64,000 nucleotides of DNA, taken from positions 248,001 through 312,000 of the forward strand of contig NZ_JABXYU010000004.1 in the NCBI RefSeq assembly GCF_013394795.1, read 5' to 3'. A program made the translations under genes and the position numbers. The notes beneath the pieces are model-generated. The model did no database searches. It was not told where the DNA came from and was given only the letters and a program-made list of their open reading frames with translations. Positions 1 to 8,870 of this stretch are shown piece by piece. Each line of letters begins with the position of its first letter. The stretch's first letter is position 1. The DNA comes from Leptotrichia sp. oral taxon 223 (GTDB taxonomy: Bacteria > Fusobacteriota > Fusobacteriia > Fusobacteriales > Leptotrichiaceae).

Positions 1-129
1 CTGCTCCATAGCCTTTTGACTGTCAACAAATCCTAAAATATAGTTACCTTTGTAAAGTTCCATTTTATAAGTTTTCGTTGGCTGTTCTTTCACGGTTATA
101 TCCGCACTCGTTTTAATTTTGGGTATCAT
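1..129 (-). CDS. Phage baseplate protein, XkdS-like (DUF2634), N-terminal part only
   Basis: Only the first 43 codons lie in the window; the gene runs off the left edge. The visible part starts MIPKIKTSADI and contains a PTKTYKMEL...GFVDSQKAMEQ stretch. This is the usual opening of DUF2634 proteins (XkdS of PBSX), which are related to the gp25-type baseplate wedge of contractile tails. Its ATG overlaps the stop of the next upstream gene (ATGA), so the two are probably translationally coupled. The position directly after a DUF2577 gene is the standard Xkd order and supports the call. The family assignment rests on a short stretch plus gene order. Confidence 0.7.
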   Translation of the reverse strand, partial: MIPKIKTSADITVKEQPTKTYKMELYKGNYILGFVDSQKAMEQ

Positions 130-533
130 AGCCACTCACCTTCTGTTTGTGGATCATCAATTCTGTCAAGGACAATAAATTTTTGTCCTCCTTGCTGTCT
201 TATCAGTAGCACACCTTCCCCAACTTTTAAACCATTATGAACTGTTATTTTCTTACGCCCTTTGTACTCGTGCTTATGTTTTTTTATATCGGTCATTGCG
301 CCTTCGACAACTTCCATTTCTTCAGTGGAATGCCCGACAGTGATGTCGATTTGATAATCCTTTACCAGATGTGTCAAAATAAGCTCATCTTCTTCGAGAA
401 CAGGTACGTTTATATCAAGCCTTATAGTAAGCGGAGCAACACTTTCAACTTTCCCCGCATAGATTTCAGAAGGTTTATTGTATTCAATTGCATTATTTAT
501 CATTTTCTTGAGTGCTTGTTCTAATTTCGCCAT
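126..533 (-). CDS. Phage baseplate-region protein, XkdR-like (DUF2577)
   Basis: This is a 135-aa protein of the usual DUF2577 length. It has an N-terminal helix, then alternating beta segments (IYAGKVESVAPLTIRLD) ending in GEGVLLIRQQGGQKFIVLDRI, as expected for this small phage tail or baseplate family. ATG 533 is preceded by GAGGGG. The start overlaps the end of the upstream XkdQ-like gene by about 40 bases, and the stop overlaps the next start. No enzymatic motif is seen. The role in the baseplate is inferred from the conserved XkdQ-R-S order. Confidence 0.8.
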   Translation of the reverse strand: MAKLEQALKKMINNAIEYNKPSEIYAGKVESVAPLTIRLDINVPVLEEDELILTHLVKDYQIDITVGHSTEEMEVVEGAMTDIKKHKHEYKGRKKITVHNGLKVGEGVLLIRQQGGQKFIVLDRIDDPQTEGEWL

Positions 534-1587
534 CGTGCCCCTCCTCTTTACCTATTTTTCCTTCCAAGTCCAAATCCATAAAGTATTCCTTGAATCCAAA
601 TTTATGCGTAACTTTGTCAACTAGCATATAATTTGCGAGCTTGAACTCAGCAACATCCATATAGACAATAAAAGAAGAACCTCCACGAATCCTTACATCA
701 CCGAATATTCCTTTCAGTTTCAAGGTTTTGGTTCTCTGATTATAGTATTTAAGCATTTTATTCGCACGTTCTCTTCTTTCGGCTTCTGTTGCATTGCTTC
801 TGTTCACTTTCTCAAAATACTGTAAAAGTCCCCACTTAGTAATATTTTCGCTGTCGAACACCTGGTATTTCTCAAGTTTTTTCTCTTTATCATTTACGTA
901 GTCAAGGACTACCTGATTATAGGTTTCTTTGTCAATACTACTTTCAAAGTCAAAGTCTTTCCCTGAAGTGTTGTCAAATATTAAATCTTTTATTTTAAGG
1001 CTTTCAGTTTCCTTCAAAGTCAACTTCCCGTAATCATCGTAAATCACATATCTCTTATTTGTAAATCTCAAAGTGTCACTCAAAGCCCCTTGAATCATGT
1101 CAATTAAAGTTGTTCCGTCCTCACGTCTTTTCTCGAATACATGCTTTGTGTCTTCTATTTCTCCAAGCGTGAGCTTAAAGTCTGCCGCTATCATCTGCAC
1201 GATTTCACTTGCTTTTTTACCTTTGAAAACATAGTATGCTTTGCTTTTTAAATATCTCAGCTGATCATATGCTGTTATTGTCACGATATTATTTTTCCCA
1301 AGTTTTCTAGTAAATACATAGCCTAAGAATACATTTTGGCCTCGATACTTTAAACTTACCTGATCACCTTCCTGAGCCTTTTCATCGAAAATCATTTTGA
1401 ATGTAAGTTTCCCTGGTGCAGCTTTTCTTTCTAAAGACAGCTCAATACTGTCTGTAACAACTGGCGAGATTATGGTTTTGGTGCTTTGGCTTGCTACTAC
1501 CAACTCAATATCCTTTTCCATGTCATAGCTTTCTTCATTCGGCTTTGATATAAAGGATTTTATTTTATTTTTTACGTCCTCAAGCAT
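493..1587 (-). CDS. Phage tail hub/baseplate protein, XkdQ-like
   Basis: The product is about 364 aa and resembles XkdQ/YqbQ proteins, which are related to late-control gpD and gp27-type hub proteins that form the ring between tail tube and baseplate. Recognisable parts are the N-terminal beta-rich segment (DSIELSLERKAAPGKLTFKM), GQNVFLGYVFTRK, and a central RYVIYDDYGKLTLKE region. ATG 1587 is used here because it follows the upstream stop directly and has AAGG 11 bases upstream. A GTG at 1596 is possible but sits too close to that site. The gene belongs to the compact late operon. Confidence 0.85.
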   Translation of the reverse strand: MLEDVKNKIKSFISKPNEESYDMEKDIELVVASQSTKTIISPVVTDSIELSLERKAAPGKLTFKMIFDEKAQEGDQVSLKYRGQNVFLGYVFTRKLGKNNIVTITAYDQLRYLKSKAYYVFKGKKASEIVQMIAADFKLTLGEIEDTKHVFEKRREDGTTLIDMIQGALSDTLRFTNKRYVIYDDYGKLTLKETESLKIKDLIFDNTSGKDFDFESSIDKETYNQVVLDYVNDKEKKLEKYQVFDSENITKWGLLQYFEKVNRSNATEAERRERANKMLKYYNQRTKTLKLKGIFGDVRIRGGSSFIVYMDVAEFKLANYMLVDKVTHKFGFKEYFMDLDLEGKIGKEEGHDGEIRTSTQENDK

Positions 1588-1589
1588 TT

Positions 1590-2243
1590 CTACCACAACC
1601 TTAATTTATCTGTTACAAATCCAGTTAAGGAAGAAATCCCATTTATTTCCATAACTGTTTCAAGCTGATCAAGTCCGCCAGTTTCACGTCTTATGACTTG
1701 CCAAATTTTATCGCCATACTTCATTTCCTTTATCCTGCTTTCAACTTTATCTGTCCATCTCTGGTTCTGTGTACTCACAGTTCCATCCGCATTCGCTATG
1801 TATTGTTTTGGACGGGGGTCTATAAATTCTTTCAGTTTAATTTCCACATATACATCCATACCCTCTTCAGCATTTTCTTCAACTGAAAAATCTTCAAGTG
1901 ATACTTTCAAATTTGTGTTGAAATAGGCTTGTGCGGAATTTGGATAGGTTCTTATTATAATTAACTGAAAAGGCTTAGCTCTTTTTTTTAGATTCTTTAA
2001 CTTATTTAAAAAGTAGCTCGGTTTTTGATAAAATCCTAAGTATCTGGCAAATGGGTAACGTTGGGAAGGAAGCATAAATTTAAAACTTATTTCTTGCAAT
2101 CCTTCCTGTTTTAACATATTAAACTCCGCATCATTTATCAAATTGATAATACTGTTCATATTCTTATGCGAAATATTAACAGATGAAGGCGCAACAGGCA
2201 AAAGTACCTTGCCAATATAAAATATATATCCCTGTGTTCTCAT
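1590..2243 (-). CDS. Phage tail protein, XkdP-like, with C-terminal LysM-like segment
   Basis: A 217-aa protein in the XkdP slot between tape measure and XkdQ. The N-terminal 150 residues hold VLLPVAPSSVNISHKN and the EISFKFMLPSQRYPFARY block typical of these proteins. The last 45 residues (YGDKIWQVIRRETGG...EINGISS) look like a LysM-type peptidoglycan-binding repeat. It probably links the tail tube or hub to the baseplate. Its ATG overlaps the TGA of the tape-measure gene. The LysM assignment is by pattern only. Confidence 0.8.
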   Translation of the reverse strand: MRTQGYIFYIGKVLLPVAPSSVNISHKNMNSIINLINDAEFNMLKQEGLQEISFKFMLPSQRYPFARYLGFYQKPSYFLNKLKNLKKRAKPFQLIIIRTYPNSAQAYFNTNLKVSLEDFSVEENAEEGMDVYVEIKLKEFIDPRPKQYIANADGTVSTQNQRWTDKVESRIKEMKYGDKIWQVIRRETGGLDQLETVMEINGISSLTGFVTDKLRLW

Positions 2244-4741
2244 CAGTCACTATGCACCCCTTCCGCTCCAGTATAGACATGTTCTGCTAACCTTTCACCA
2301 AGTGCGTCGATAAAATCATCAGCGTCTGCCTGTTCTGAAATATTGTTGTAGTTTGTCATATCTATTTTTATTTCTGCAGTTGTGAATTTGTTTACATATT
2401 CCCTTTCTGCAATGTCTCTTAGATATTTCATATCCTCATTCATGTCATCCATTTTATCGGCCATTTTACCTGTGTTATCGGCTGTTTTTTTGTTATTGGG
2501 GTCTTTTCCACCCCCACCACCTTTTCCGCCTTTTCCTTTATCTCCACCTGATCCTTTATCGCCACCAGCTCCTTTATCTACTGGTTTGTTTTTTCCCATG
2601 TTCATTAACTCTTCTTTGGCTTTATCAAATCCATCAGTTATGCCTTTGATTCCGTTTCTAACGTCACTTTTACCCTTGTCAAAATTTCTATTTGGGTCGT
2701 GGAGCTTCGAATTGGTTAGCTGTCCAGCACCGTTCATGACACCTTCCATTAGACTTGAAGGGTCTGCGTATCCTGCATATCCAAATTTCGGTGCCTGCTT
2801 TTGTGCCACTTTCACTCCGTTAGCGTCCCCGTAAGCCATAGCTTGAATGTGTTGAGCTGGGGTAAATGAAGCACCACCTCCTCCACCCACTCTGCCAAGA
2901 CTTATTTGAAGAGCTCCACCGTTTGAGAAATGGGTACCGATAACAGAATCCACAACTTTACCGATTTCATTTAATCCCCGCAAAAATCCATTGACGAAAT
3001 TCTCAACCATTCTTGCAAGTGAATTTATCGCATTGGCAAAAGCGTTGTGGAATCCATTCGCAACAGTTACCGCTGCTCTACCTATAGCGTTATATCCATC
3101 TATAAAGCCGTTTGCAACTCCAACAAAGAAATTGTAAATACCTTTAAGGATATTGCTTATAGTTACTTTTAACCAAGCCCAGACCATTGCCGCACCGTTA
3201 ACCATCCAGTACCAGCCTTGTAAAAGTGCGTTTACAAGCCATACTCCCGCATTCCATATTCCTATGAATACGTTTACTATTAATGCACCCAGTCCTATGA
3301 ATGCAAGTATAACCACTGATACAAAAATCACTATTATATCCCAAATTATGATGAATATATCTACAACTACCGCACATAGCCAGTACCACATTCCACCTAC
3401 TGTTTCTAATGCACTTTGAGTCCCTGTTGCCCATTGAGTTATGGCTACTGCCGCCCACAGTATTAAAACTATAAGGCCGACTATGATTGCAGCAATCCAG
3501 GTTCCAGGAAAAGCCCAAGCGGCCGCATTTGCTTCAGTTTGTGCTGCAGAATATCCATGAAGGGCAAATGTTAAAGCTATTTTAGCTATTGTCAGGATAG
3601 TTGTTGCTACACTCTGTGCTGTTTTAGCCGCCACACTCAGCCATTCTAAAGCTGTTGAGATTCCCTGCCATATCACATAAGTCATCAATGCCGCTGTAAC
3701 TCCATAAACAACTGGACTTATTGCCTGCCAGTTATCAGCTATAAATTTACCCGCCATAGCAATCCCATTAAAAATACCTTCAGCAACTGTTTTCAAACCT
3801 ACGAAAGCAATTTTCATATTTGTCACGAAAGAATCAAATGCTCTAGTGTTTGCAACTCGATTTATTATTTTCAGAATACTATCCAGTTCTTTTAAAGCAA
3901 AGTTCTTTGCTAAAATCCAAGCATCTTGCCATAACAATGGGAGCAGTTTAAATTTCATATTTATATCATCACTTGCATTAAATAGAGCATTTTTTATTAT
4001 GTCCGCTGTTATTTGCCCTTCGGCTCCTAGCTTTTTTAATTCTCCTAATGAAACGTTCATATGCTTGGCTATGGCTTGAGCTACCATAGGTGCTTGCTCT
4101 AATACAGAATGCAGTTCATCTCCCTGCAATTTTCCGGAAGCCATTGCCTGTGTCAGCTGATACATTGCAGCTGTTGCCGCTTGGGCACCTGTTCCAGATA
4201 TTTTAAAAGCTTTCTGCATGAGATTCGTGAATCTAACTATCTCTCCTGTATTGCTAAAAGCGTTTCCTGCAAGCAATCCTAGTTGTGCTACTTGATCCAT
4301 AGTTTCTGTATACGCAACTCTTGCGTCATTTGCTGACTGATAAATCTGTTCTTTCAGCTGTTCAGGTGCGTCCGTTATCAAGTTAAGCCTTGCTGTTATC
4401 TGCGCATTCTGGTCTGATGCCTGAAGTAATTGTTTTGCACCCATAACCCCTGCTATCGCTGCCCCTACCTGCATCATTTTTTTCTGTATTTTATCAACAA
4501 TACCGGGCGTCTTACTTAAGTTATCGTTTACCGCTTTACTGTCGCCTTTCATTTTTTGCAGTTCATTTTCTGCTAATGCCAACTGCTGTCTTGCGGCTGT
4601 TAAATTAGTGGTATTAATATTCATAGATTTTCCATCAAGACTGGATAGGCTGTTTACAGTTGCACTTATAGCGTTATTTATCGCCGTGAACGTTTGTGTC
4701 ATTCTGTCATTCAAAATTATGCTGTTCTGAATTGTAGCCAT
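2243..4741 (-). CDS. Phage tail tape measure protein
   Basis: A protein of about 832 aa with tape-measure architecture. A helical N-terminus is followed by the conserved segment LTQAMASGKLQGDELHSVLEQ and then ITADIIKNAL, as in the tape-measure N-terminal domain. A long very hydrophobic block sits around residues 330-570, and a Gly/Lys/Asp-rich linker around 740-770 precedes a charged C-terminus. Tape measures set tail length and pass through the tube during DNA ejection. The ATG at 4741 (MATIQNS) is chosen because AGGAGG lies 8 bases upstream; a GTG three codons earlier falls inside that ribosome-binding site. It follows the frameshifted chaperone gene, the invariant order in long-tailed phages. 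Confidence 0.92.
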   Translation of the reverse strand: MATIQNSIILNDRMTQTFTAINNAISATVNSLSSLDGKSMNINTTNLTAARQQLALAENELQKMKGDSKAVNDNLSKTPGIVDKIQKKMMQVGAAIAGVMGAKQLLQASDQNAQITARLNLITDAPEQLKEQIYQSANDARVAYTETMDQVAQLGLLAGNAFSNTGEIVRFTNLMQKAFKISGTGAQAATAAMYQLTQAMASGKLQGDELHSVLEQAPMVAQAIAKHMNVSLGELKKLGAEGQITADIIKNALFNASDDINMKFKLLPLLWQDAWILAKNFALKELDSILKIINRVANTRAFDSFVTNMKIAFVGLKTVAEGIFNGIAMAGKFIADNWQAISPVVYGVTAALMTYVIWQGISTALEWLSVAAKTAQSVATTILTIAKIALTFALHGYSAAQTEANAAAWAFPGTWIAAIIVGLIVLILWAAVAITQWATGTQSALETVGGMWYWLCAVVVDIFIIIWDIIVIFVSVVILAFIGLGALIVNVFIGIWNAGVWLVNALLQGWYWMVNGAAMVWAWLKVTISNILKGIYNFFVGVANGFIDGYNAIGRAAVTVANGFHNAFANAINSLARMVENFVNGFLRGLNEIGKVVDSVIGTHFSNGGALQISLGRVGGGGGASFTPAQHIQAMAYGDANGVKVAQKQAPKFGYAGYADPSSLMEGVMNGAGQLTNSKLHDPNRNFDKGKSDVRNGIKGITDGFDKAKEELMNMGKNKPVDKGAGGDKGSGGDKGKGGKGGGGGKDPNNKKTADNTGKMADKMDDMNEDMKYLRDIAEREYVNKFTTAEIKIDMTNYNNISEQADADDFIDALGERLAEHVYTGAEGVHSD

Positions 4742-4753
4742 TTTTCGCACCTC

Positions 4754-5367
4754 CTAACGCCTTTTACGGCCAGCCTTTCTTTTAGCTTCTTTCTCAGCCT
4801 CTTTCTCTTTTTTTATTTTTATGTCAATACAGGCCATAATGAACGCTTTCTCATAAATATCCATTTCAGCAAATTCACTTGGCCTTATTTTCAGTTTATG
4901 CAGGCAATAGTAAGCATAGTTATACTCTGCCACATTTGCCTCAATTAGTTTTTTACTTCATCTTTGATATCCTCTACGTTAAGATCCCATCCATTTATCT
5001 TTTGAACTTCCTGAAGCAAAGCTGTATATTCTCCTGGAAGCAGCATCGCATTTATCAGTTCCCTTGAATCCATTACTCCCCAGGAATCCTGCAGCTCCTT
5101 GTCATCCAAATCCGGATAAACCAATGATTTTAAAACTAAATCAACGAAGTATTTCTGCTGATCTAGTTCTGGAACAATTACGCCTTTAGCCTTTTTAACC
5201 TGTCTTGTATTCTGCTTTCTTAGTGCGTCATCCATTTCATTTGAGATTGACTTTATCTCAAATTTAACAGTATTTCCTGCATCGTCCTTAAATCTTTTTG
5301 ACACTTCCACTTCCTGATTCTCCACAGGGATTGTATTCTGTTTTAAAAAAAATTTTAAATCTTTCAT
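4754..5367 (-). CDS. Tail assembly chaperone, long form made by -1 ribosomal frameshift
   Basis: This is the predicted G-T type fusion of about 204 aa. The first 140 residues are the 4945..5367 frame. At A AAA AAC (4954 down to 4948) the ribosome can slip back one base and continue CTA ATT GAG in the overlapping frame for 64 more codons to TAG at 4754-4756. The extension is charged and ends in a Lys/Arg-rich tail (KKEKEAEKEAKRKAGRKRR). In lambda and many other long-tailed phages the short and long forms occur at a fixed ratio and both bind the tape measure during tail assembly. The extension has a possible GTG start at 4933, but no good ribosome-binding site precedes it, favouring the frameshift. 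Confidence 0.8.
4902..4954 (-). promoter_or_regulatory. Programmed -1 frameshift signal
   Basis: Minus-strand 4954-4948 reads A AAA AAC in the zero frame, the canonical X XXY YYZ heptamer, followed at once by TAA. After a 6-base spacer a perfect 6-bp stem can form between AGGCAA (4941-4936) and TTGCCT (4907-4902), with an inner AGTA/TACT pairing in the loop. Slippery heptamer, spacer and stem match known phage tail-chaperone frameshift sites. Confidence 0.85.
4945..5367 (-). CDS. Tail assembly chaperone, short form (XkdN-like)
   Basis: A 140-aa protein between tail tube and tape measure, the position of XkdN in PBSX-like phages. The sequence is mixed alpha/beta and charged (MKDLKFFLKQNTIP..., ...YPDLDDKELQDSWGVMDS). 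It is probably a tail assembly chaperone that keeps the tape measure soluble while the tube polymerises. The frame ends AAA AAC TAA, so the stop lies directly after a slippery heptamer. Family membership is inferred mainly from size, position and the frameshift signal. Confidence 0.8.
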   Translation of the reverse strand: MKDLKFFLKQNTIPVENQEVEVSKRFKDDAGNTVKFEIKSISNEMDDALRKQNTRQVKKAKGVIVPELDQQKYFVDLVLKSLVYPDLDDKELQDSWGVMDSRELINAMLLPGEYTALLQEVQKINGWDLNVEDIKDEVKN

Positions 5368-5429
5368 TCTTAATTATCCTCCTAAATTTATTTGGGAAAT
5401 AGGGAGCTTAAAGCCCCCAAAAAGTACCC

Positions 5430-5909
5430 TTATATGTTCATGCCGTCAAGGGCATTAAATTTATCCATAAGTTTCCAGTCCTCGAACGTAAAGTCAAACT
5501 CATCTTCAAGATAGTCCGCATCTGCATCAAACTGTGCTATTATCCCACCATCAAGATTGCAGTCAATCAGCATTATGGTCTGTTTCCCTACACTCGAAGT
5601 TGGATCTTCATTTACAAGCTGCATATCAAAATAAATGTCTTTACCTGTTCTTGTGTACTCCTGCAATATTTCTCTAAATATAGATGTATTAAAATGAAAG
5701 GTTGCGCTTCCAGTACCTTTCCATCCTGCCGCTTTGTTCCCTTTTCCAGTTTTACCCAGAATTGGAACCTCAACTTTGTTTTTTTCCATTTCCGCCTTAA
5801 CATTTATAGCCTGCATAAAGTTATACCTTTTATTTCCAACTGTAACAAAGCATTTGGCAAGACTTCCAGATATGGCGTCCTTCCCTTTCATTATTGCTGT
5901 ATCGCTCAT
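5430..5909 (-). CDS. Phage tail tube protein, XkdM-like (DUF2001)
   Basis: A 159-aa protein directly downstream of the sheath gene, the normal place for the inner tube protein of a contractile tail. The sequence begins MSDTAIMKGKDAISG and has the family blocks AINVKAEMEKNKVEVPILG, KGTGSATFHFNTS and a C-terminal DEFDFTFEDWKLMDKF. Tube subunits stack as hexameric rings around the tape measure. Length and order fit the XkdM group well. Confidence 0.88.
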   Translation of the reverse strand: MSDTAIMKGKDAISGSLAKCFVTVGNKRYNFMQAINVKAEMEKNKVEVPILGKTGKGNKAAGWKGTGSATFHFNTSIFREILQEYTRTGKDIYFDMQLVNEDPTSSVGKQTIMLIDCNLDGGIIAQFDADADYLEDEFDFTFEDWKLMDKFNALDGMNI

Positions 5910-5934
5910 CTATTCTCACACTCCTCTATCTAAA

Positions 5935-7248
5935 TTATTGTACAATTACATTCATATAAAGTTTTTCCATAGCAACAACTGGCTTAATGTTAGTCGTAAC
6001 CAGTACACTTTCCTTTGTTTCCCCTTCTACAACTGTAATATCTGTTTCCTCATTGAAGTCTTTTATTGCTCTCAAGTCCTCCAATGTTTCGTGGTGCTTT
6101 GAAATATCACGTTTCAAGTCATTTCTGTCATACTCGGTATTGTTTGACGAACCAAGATACGTCTTGTTAAATATTGTTGCCACATCAATAGCAATCTGAT
6201 CTAAAGTTCTCATTACTTGGGCGAACGAAAAATCCCTGTTCTTTCTTTTTATGAAAGAAACAAAAGAATTGATGTCCTTCAGAACTCTTATCTCATCCCC
6301 AGTCTTGTGGAAAATAAAATATCCAGCTTTTACTGCTAACTCCAACTCTGTCTGTGTTTCCTCAACTTCAAGTTTAAAATCCCCATTGTATTTATGATTT
6401 GTCAAACTTCTGTTAACCGCACAATATGCTTCTGCTCCACCAACCCAGTACACCGCTGAGTTTTCAGGAAAATCAGAATCCAGTGTCTTAGTTTTTACAT
6501 TAATCACGCCTTCATAATCTGGATCAGCCGCACGATAAACTACACATACAAATTTAGCCCCAACTCTGTCTCTCATTCTCTTTGTGTACTGCACATACAA
6601 GTCTTTTATAGTTTTCTCATTTGAAGTACAAACTAAAACATTGATAAAATATTTGTCGATTTTATCCAAAAATTTCTGATGTGATGCACCTGTTACAGTT
6701 CCATTTGTACCGCCTGTCATAGGTGTTCCTGCTGTTGCTGCAAGGGTTGCATCAGATTTAAAAATTACAAAATCGTTGCTTTTTAAATCCTTTGCAGTAG
6801 CCACAGTCTGAACGTTCACCTTTTCAGAATCAACAAAAGTTGTAACATCAAAAAGAGAAGTGTCATCAACATTTGCCTGAATTGATATTTTAATATCATT
6901 CCCTCTTTCTCCTGTATATTTTGCAGTCCCAAAAGCGTTCGAGGCTTTAACTCCGCCTGCATTCAATTTATAAATGTAACCAGTTTGAGCGTGCTTATAG
7001 AAATCTCTCAGCCCTTTTAATTTGTCGCTGTCATAGGAATGCCCAAAGTATTTTGTAGAATTTTCAATAAAATCCCCATTTTCCACCTTAAAAATTTCCT
7101 CATCAGTGCCCCAGTCAAGCTCAACTCCAATTGCGACATATCCCCTATCCGAGAATACAAGTTCCGCTCTTTCCTTGCTTACAAAATTAATATACGTACC
7201 CGGCAAAACTTTATTCTGTACTAGCCAAGTACCTCCACCATAAGCCAT
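5935..7248 (-). CDS. Phage tail sheath protein, XkdK-like
   Basis: A 437-aa sheath protein. The N-terminus carries the typical GTWLVQNKVLPGTYINFVS opening and an RGYVAIGVELDWG segment. The middle is a variable insertion, and the C-terminal domain (LDQIAIDVATIFNKTYLG...) ends in the conserved hydrophobic strand KPVVAMEKLYMNVIVQ that hooks neighbouring subunits. Sheath contraction drives the tube through the host envelope, so this prophage encodes a myovirus-type particle. The length matches PBSX XkdK-type proteins. Confidence 0.92.
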   Translation of the reverse strand: MAYGGGTWLVQNKVLPGTYINFVSKERAELVFSDRGYVAIGVELDWGTDEEIFKVENGDFIENSTKYFGHSYDSDKLKGLRDFYKHAQTGYIYKLNAGGVKASNAFGTAKYTGERGNDIKISIQANVDDTSLFDVTTFVDSEKVNVQTVATAKDLKSNDFVIFKSDATLAATAGTPMTGGTNGTVTGASHQKFLDKIDKYFINVLVCTSNEKTIKDLYVQYTKRMRDRVGAKFVCVVYRAADPDYEGVINVKTKTLDSDFPENSAVYWVGGAEAYCAVNRSLTNHKYNGDFKLEVEETQTELELAVKAGYFIFHKTGDEIRVLKDINSFVSFIKRKNRDFSFAQVMRTLDQIAIDVATIFNKTYLGSSNNTEYDRNDLKRDISKHHETLEDLRAIKDFNEETDITVVEGETKESVLVTTNIKPVVAMEKLYMNVIVQ

Positions 7249-7469
7249 TATTTAACCTCCTTACCTAAAAAATCCTCTAATTTCTTATCGACATCTGATA
7301 ACGTATATTCCTTGTCATCTTCCAATAAGACGTTTAATATATCAGCCCTATTTTTGTATTTATCAGATCCTATAATCTGACTTTTTACAAATTTAGTTTC
7401 ACCTGATTTATTTTCAGTGTTTTCTTTTTTTGCTTGTGCCTTGTTTTCAGCACCGTTATTATCCGCCAT
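7248..7469 (-). CDS. Small hypothetical phage protein before the sheath gene
   Basis: A 73-aa acidic and lysine-rich protein whose last base overlaps the sheath ATG, so translation is probably coupled. The first half is low-complexity (N, E, K, A); the second half (DILNVLLEDDKEYTLSDVDKKLEDFLGKEVK) looks helical and resembles the short domain often found in small Xkd-cluster proteins upstream of sheath genes. No function is recognised. Confidence 0.65.
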   Translation of the reverse strand: MADNNGAENKAQAKKENTENKSGETKFVKSQIIGSDKYKNRADILNVLLEDDKEYTLSDVDKKLEDFLGKEVK

Positions 7470-7470
7470 A

Positions 7471-7896
7471 TTATTCCTCCTTCAATCCAGTATTTACTCC
7501 AAGTTTTCCCATTTTAGTTTTCTCTCCATCCAGTTTATAGATAAACATTTCATACATAACAAAGAAATGCAGCACCTTGTCCTCTTCCCTTGAGTTCCTG
7601 TCAGTTCCTCGAACAAGTGTGCCATCATCAAGTTTTATATACTCAAGCACAGTATAAAGTTTGTCCAGCGTTTCAAATATATCTTGAGCCTTTTTACTCT
7701 TAGGAAAATATACAATGTCAAACAGATAACTTCTCAAATATCTATTTCCAATAATCTGCTTTTCATTAGGATTCAACAAGTCAATAAAAAAGCAAGGCTC
7801 CTTAAAACCTTGCTCCAGTTCTTCTCTATGAACATCTATCCCTTCAAAATTTTCCGACAATTTCAAGCCTATCGCATTCACAATTTCATTCAGCAT
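7471..7896 (-). CDS. Phage tail terminator-like protein (XkdJ/DUF6838-type)
   Basis: A 141-aa protein containing EPCFFIDLLNPNEKQIIGNRYLRSYLFDIVYFP, followed by a helix and a C-terminal strand pair (VLHFFVMYEMFIYK). Proteins of this pattern occur just before the sheath in Xkd-like clusters and are thought to be the tail terminator or neck protein that caps the growing tail. The call is based on sequence pattern and slot. Confidence 0.72.
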   Translation of the reverse strand: MLNEIVNAIGLKLSENFEGIDVHREELEQGFKEPCFFIDLLNPNEKQIIGNRYLRSYLFDIVYFPKSKKAQDIFETLDKLYTVLEYIKLDDGTLVRGTDRNSREEDKVLHFFVMYEMFIYKLDGEKTKMGKLGVNTGLKEE

Positions 7897-8499
7897 TTAT
7901 CCTCCTAATTTTTTAAGCCATTCAGTAATTTTCTTCTCAATGACAGCGGGAGCCTGTTTTTGCAGTTCGTTTTCGGAAATCGTAAGCATAAACTTACCTT
8001 TTACCCAAGTCTTTTTCAGACGTTTTCCAATAGCAGGAACAAATCTGCCTGGCGTTTGTCTATGCCCAAATTCAACATAGCTTGCATATTCAGTAGAATT
8101 CGAAACTTCTATCTCATAATTTCCACCATTTTTTCTTACATCTGATACTGTCCAGTTTTTTCTTAGAGTTCCACCTTGCCCACCGTATGTTTTAGAGAAT
8201 GTTTTACCACCTTTTTTATATGAAACTGTCTTGGTTTTTAAAACTCTGGCTCTACCTTTTTTATCATAGATGGTGTCACCTTTTTTTATGCCTTTTTTCT
8301 TATTATCTCTTTTGTAGGTAGCAATTCCAAAGTTTGGAGAGCTTACAGGTGTCCTTTTAATTACTTTACGTAGAAGTCTACCAGCTAACTCTTTTATAGT
8401 ATCAATCATCAACTGCTCTTTTTCCTTCTCCATTTCTTCAATTATTTTTTGGAACTCTTTCAGCCCATCAAACTGTACCTTTATCTTTGAACTCGCCAT
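7897..8499 (-). CDS. HK97 gp10-like neck protein (XkdI-like)
   Basis: A 200-aa strongly basic protein. The N-terminal helix (EFQKIIEEMEKEKEQLMIDTIKELAGRLLRKVIKRTPV) followed by S-x-N-x-G and a central beta region (YEIEVSNSTEYASYVEFGHRQTPGRFVPA) is the HK97-gp10/XkdI signature. These proteins sit at the head-tail interface. It lies between the head-completion protein and the tail terminator-like gene, with its stop adjacent to the next start. Confidence 0.82.
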   Translation of the reverse strand: MASSKIKVQFDGLKEFQKIIEEMEKEKEQLMIDTIKELAGRLLRKVIKRTPVSSPNFGIATYKRDNKKKGIKKGDTIYDKKGRARVLKTKTVSYKKGGKTFSKTYGGQGGTLRKNWTVSDVRKNGGNYEIEVSNSTEYASYVEFGHRQTPGRFVPAIGKRLKKTWVKGKFMLTISENELQKQAPAVIEKKITEWLKKLGG

Positions 8500-8870
8500 T
8501 ATGCCTTCTCCTGTTCCGCCTCAAGTATGATTTCCTGATGGTTCGTATAAACTGCTGATATTCCGCTGTGCTTATATCTCCTTGTCACGTTGTTTTGAGT
8601 CACTTCAATCGTACTTCCCGGAGGGATGTAAACTTCTGGAGAAATGAATAATTTAACAACTTGAGAAACATTCGCCCCCAGCCCTGTCTGCTCAGCTTGG
8701 CTGATATTTTTAAAACTTAGGCGGCAAGGCGCATTCTTACATATTTCTACTTTTTCAGAACTTATTATTCCGTACTTATCTTTTGATTTTTTATTTTCAA
8801 AAGCAGTACACAGTCCGTCCCACATCGAGTGTATTGCTTCTCTTGCACTTTTTAAGATTTCGCTTACCAT
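8499..8870 (-). CDS. Head closure/completion protein (XkdH-like)
   Basis: A 123-aa protein with CRLSFKNIS, VVKLFISPEVYIPPGSTIEVTQ and RRYKHSGISAVYTNHQEIILE. This pattern is typical of the small beta-barrel stopper or head-closure proteins of siphoviruses and myoviruses (SPP1 gp16/XkdH class). Its stop shares a base with the next start and it overlaps the upstream gene by 7 bases. Function is by family resemblance and order. Confidence 0.75.
   Translation of the reverse strand: MVSEILKSAREAIHSMWDGLCTAFENKKSKDKYGIISSEKVEICKNAPCRLSFKNISQAEQTGLGANVSQVVKLFISPEVYIPPGSTIEVTQNNVTRRYKHSGISAVYTNHQEIILEAEQEKA

Noticed and set aside
2382-2834. Plus-strand open frame opposite the tape measure
   Set aside because: Proline/serine low-complexity mirror of the Gly/Lys linker; no start signals.
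4754-4960. Frame change before the tape measure as a sequencing error or dead gene
   Set aside because: The slippery heptamer, spacing and stem match a conserved regulated frameshift at exactly this place in tailed phages.
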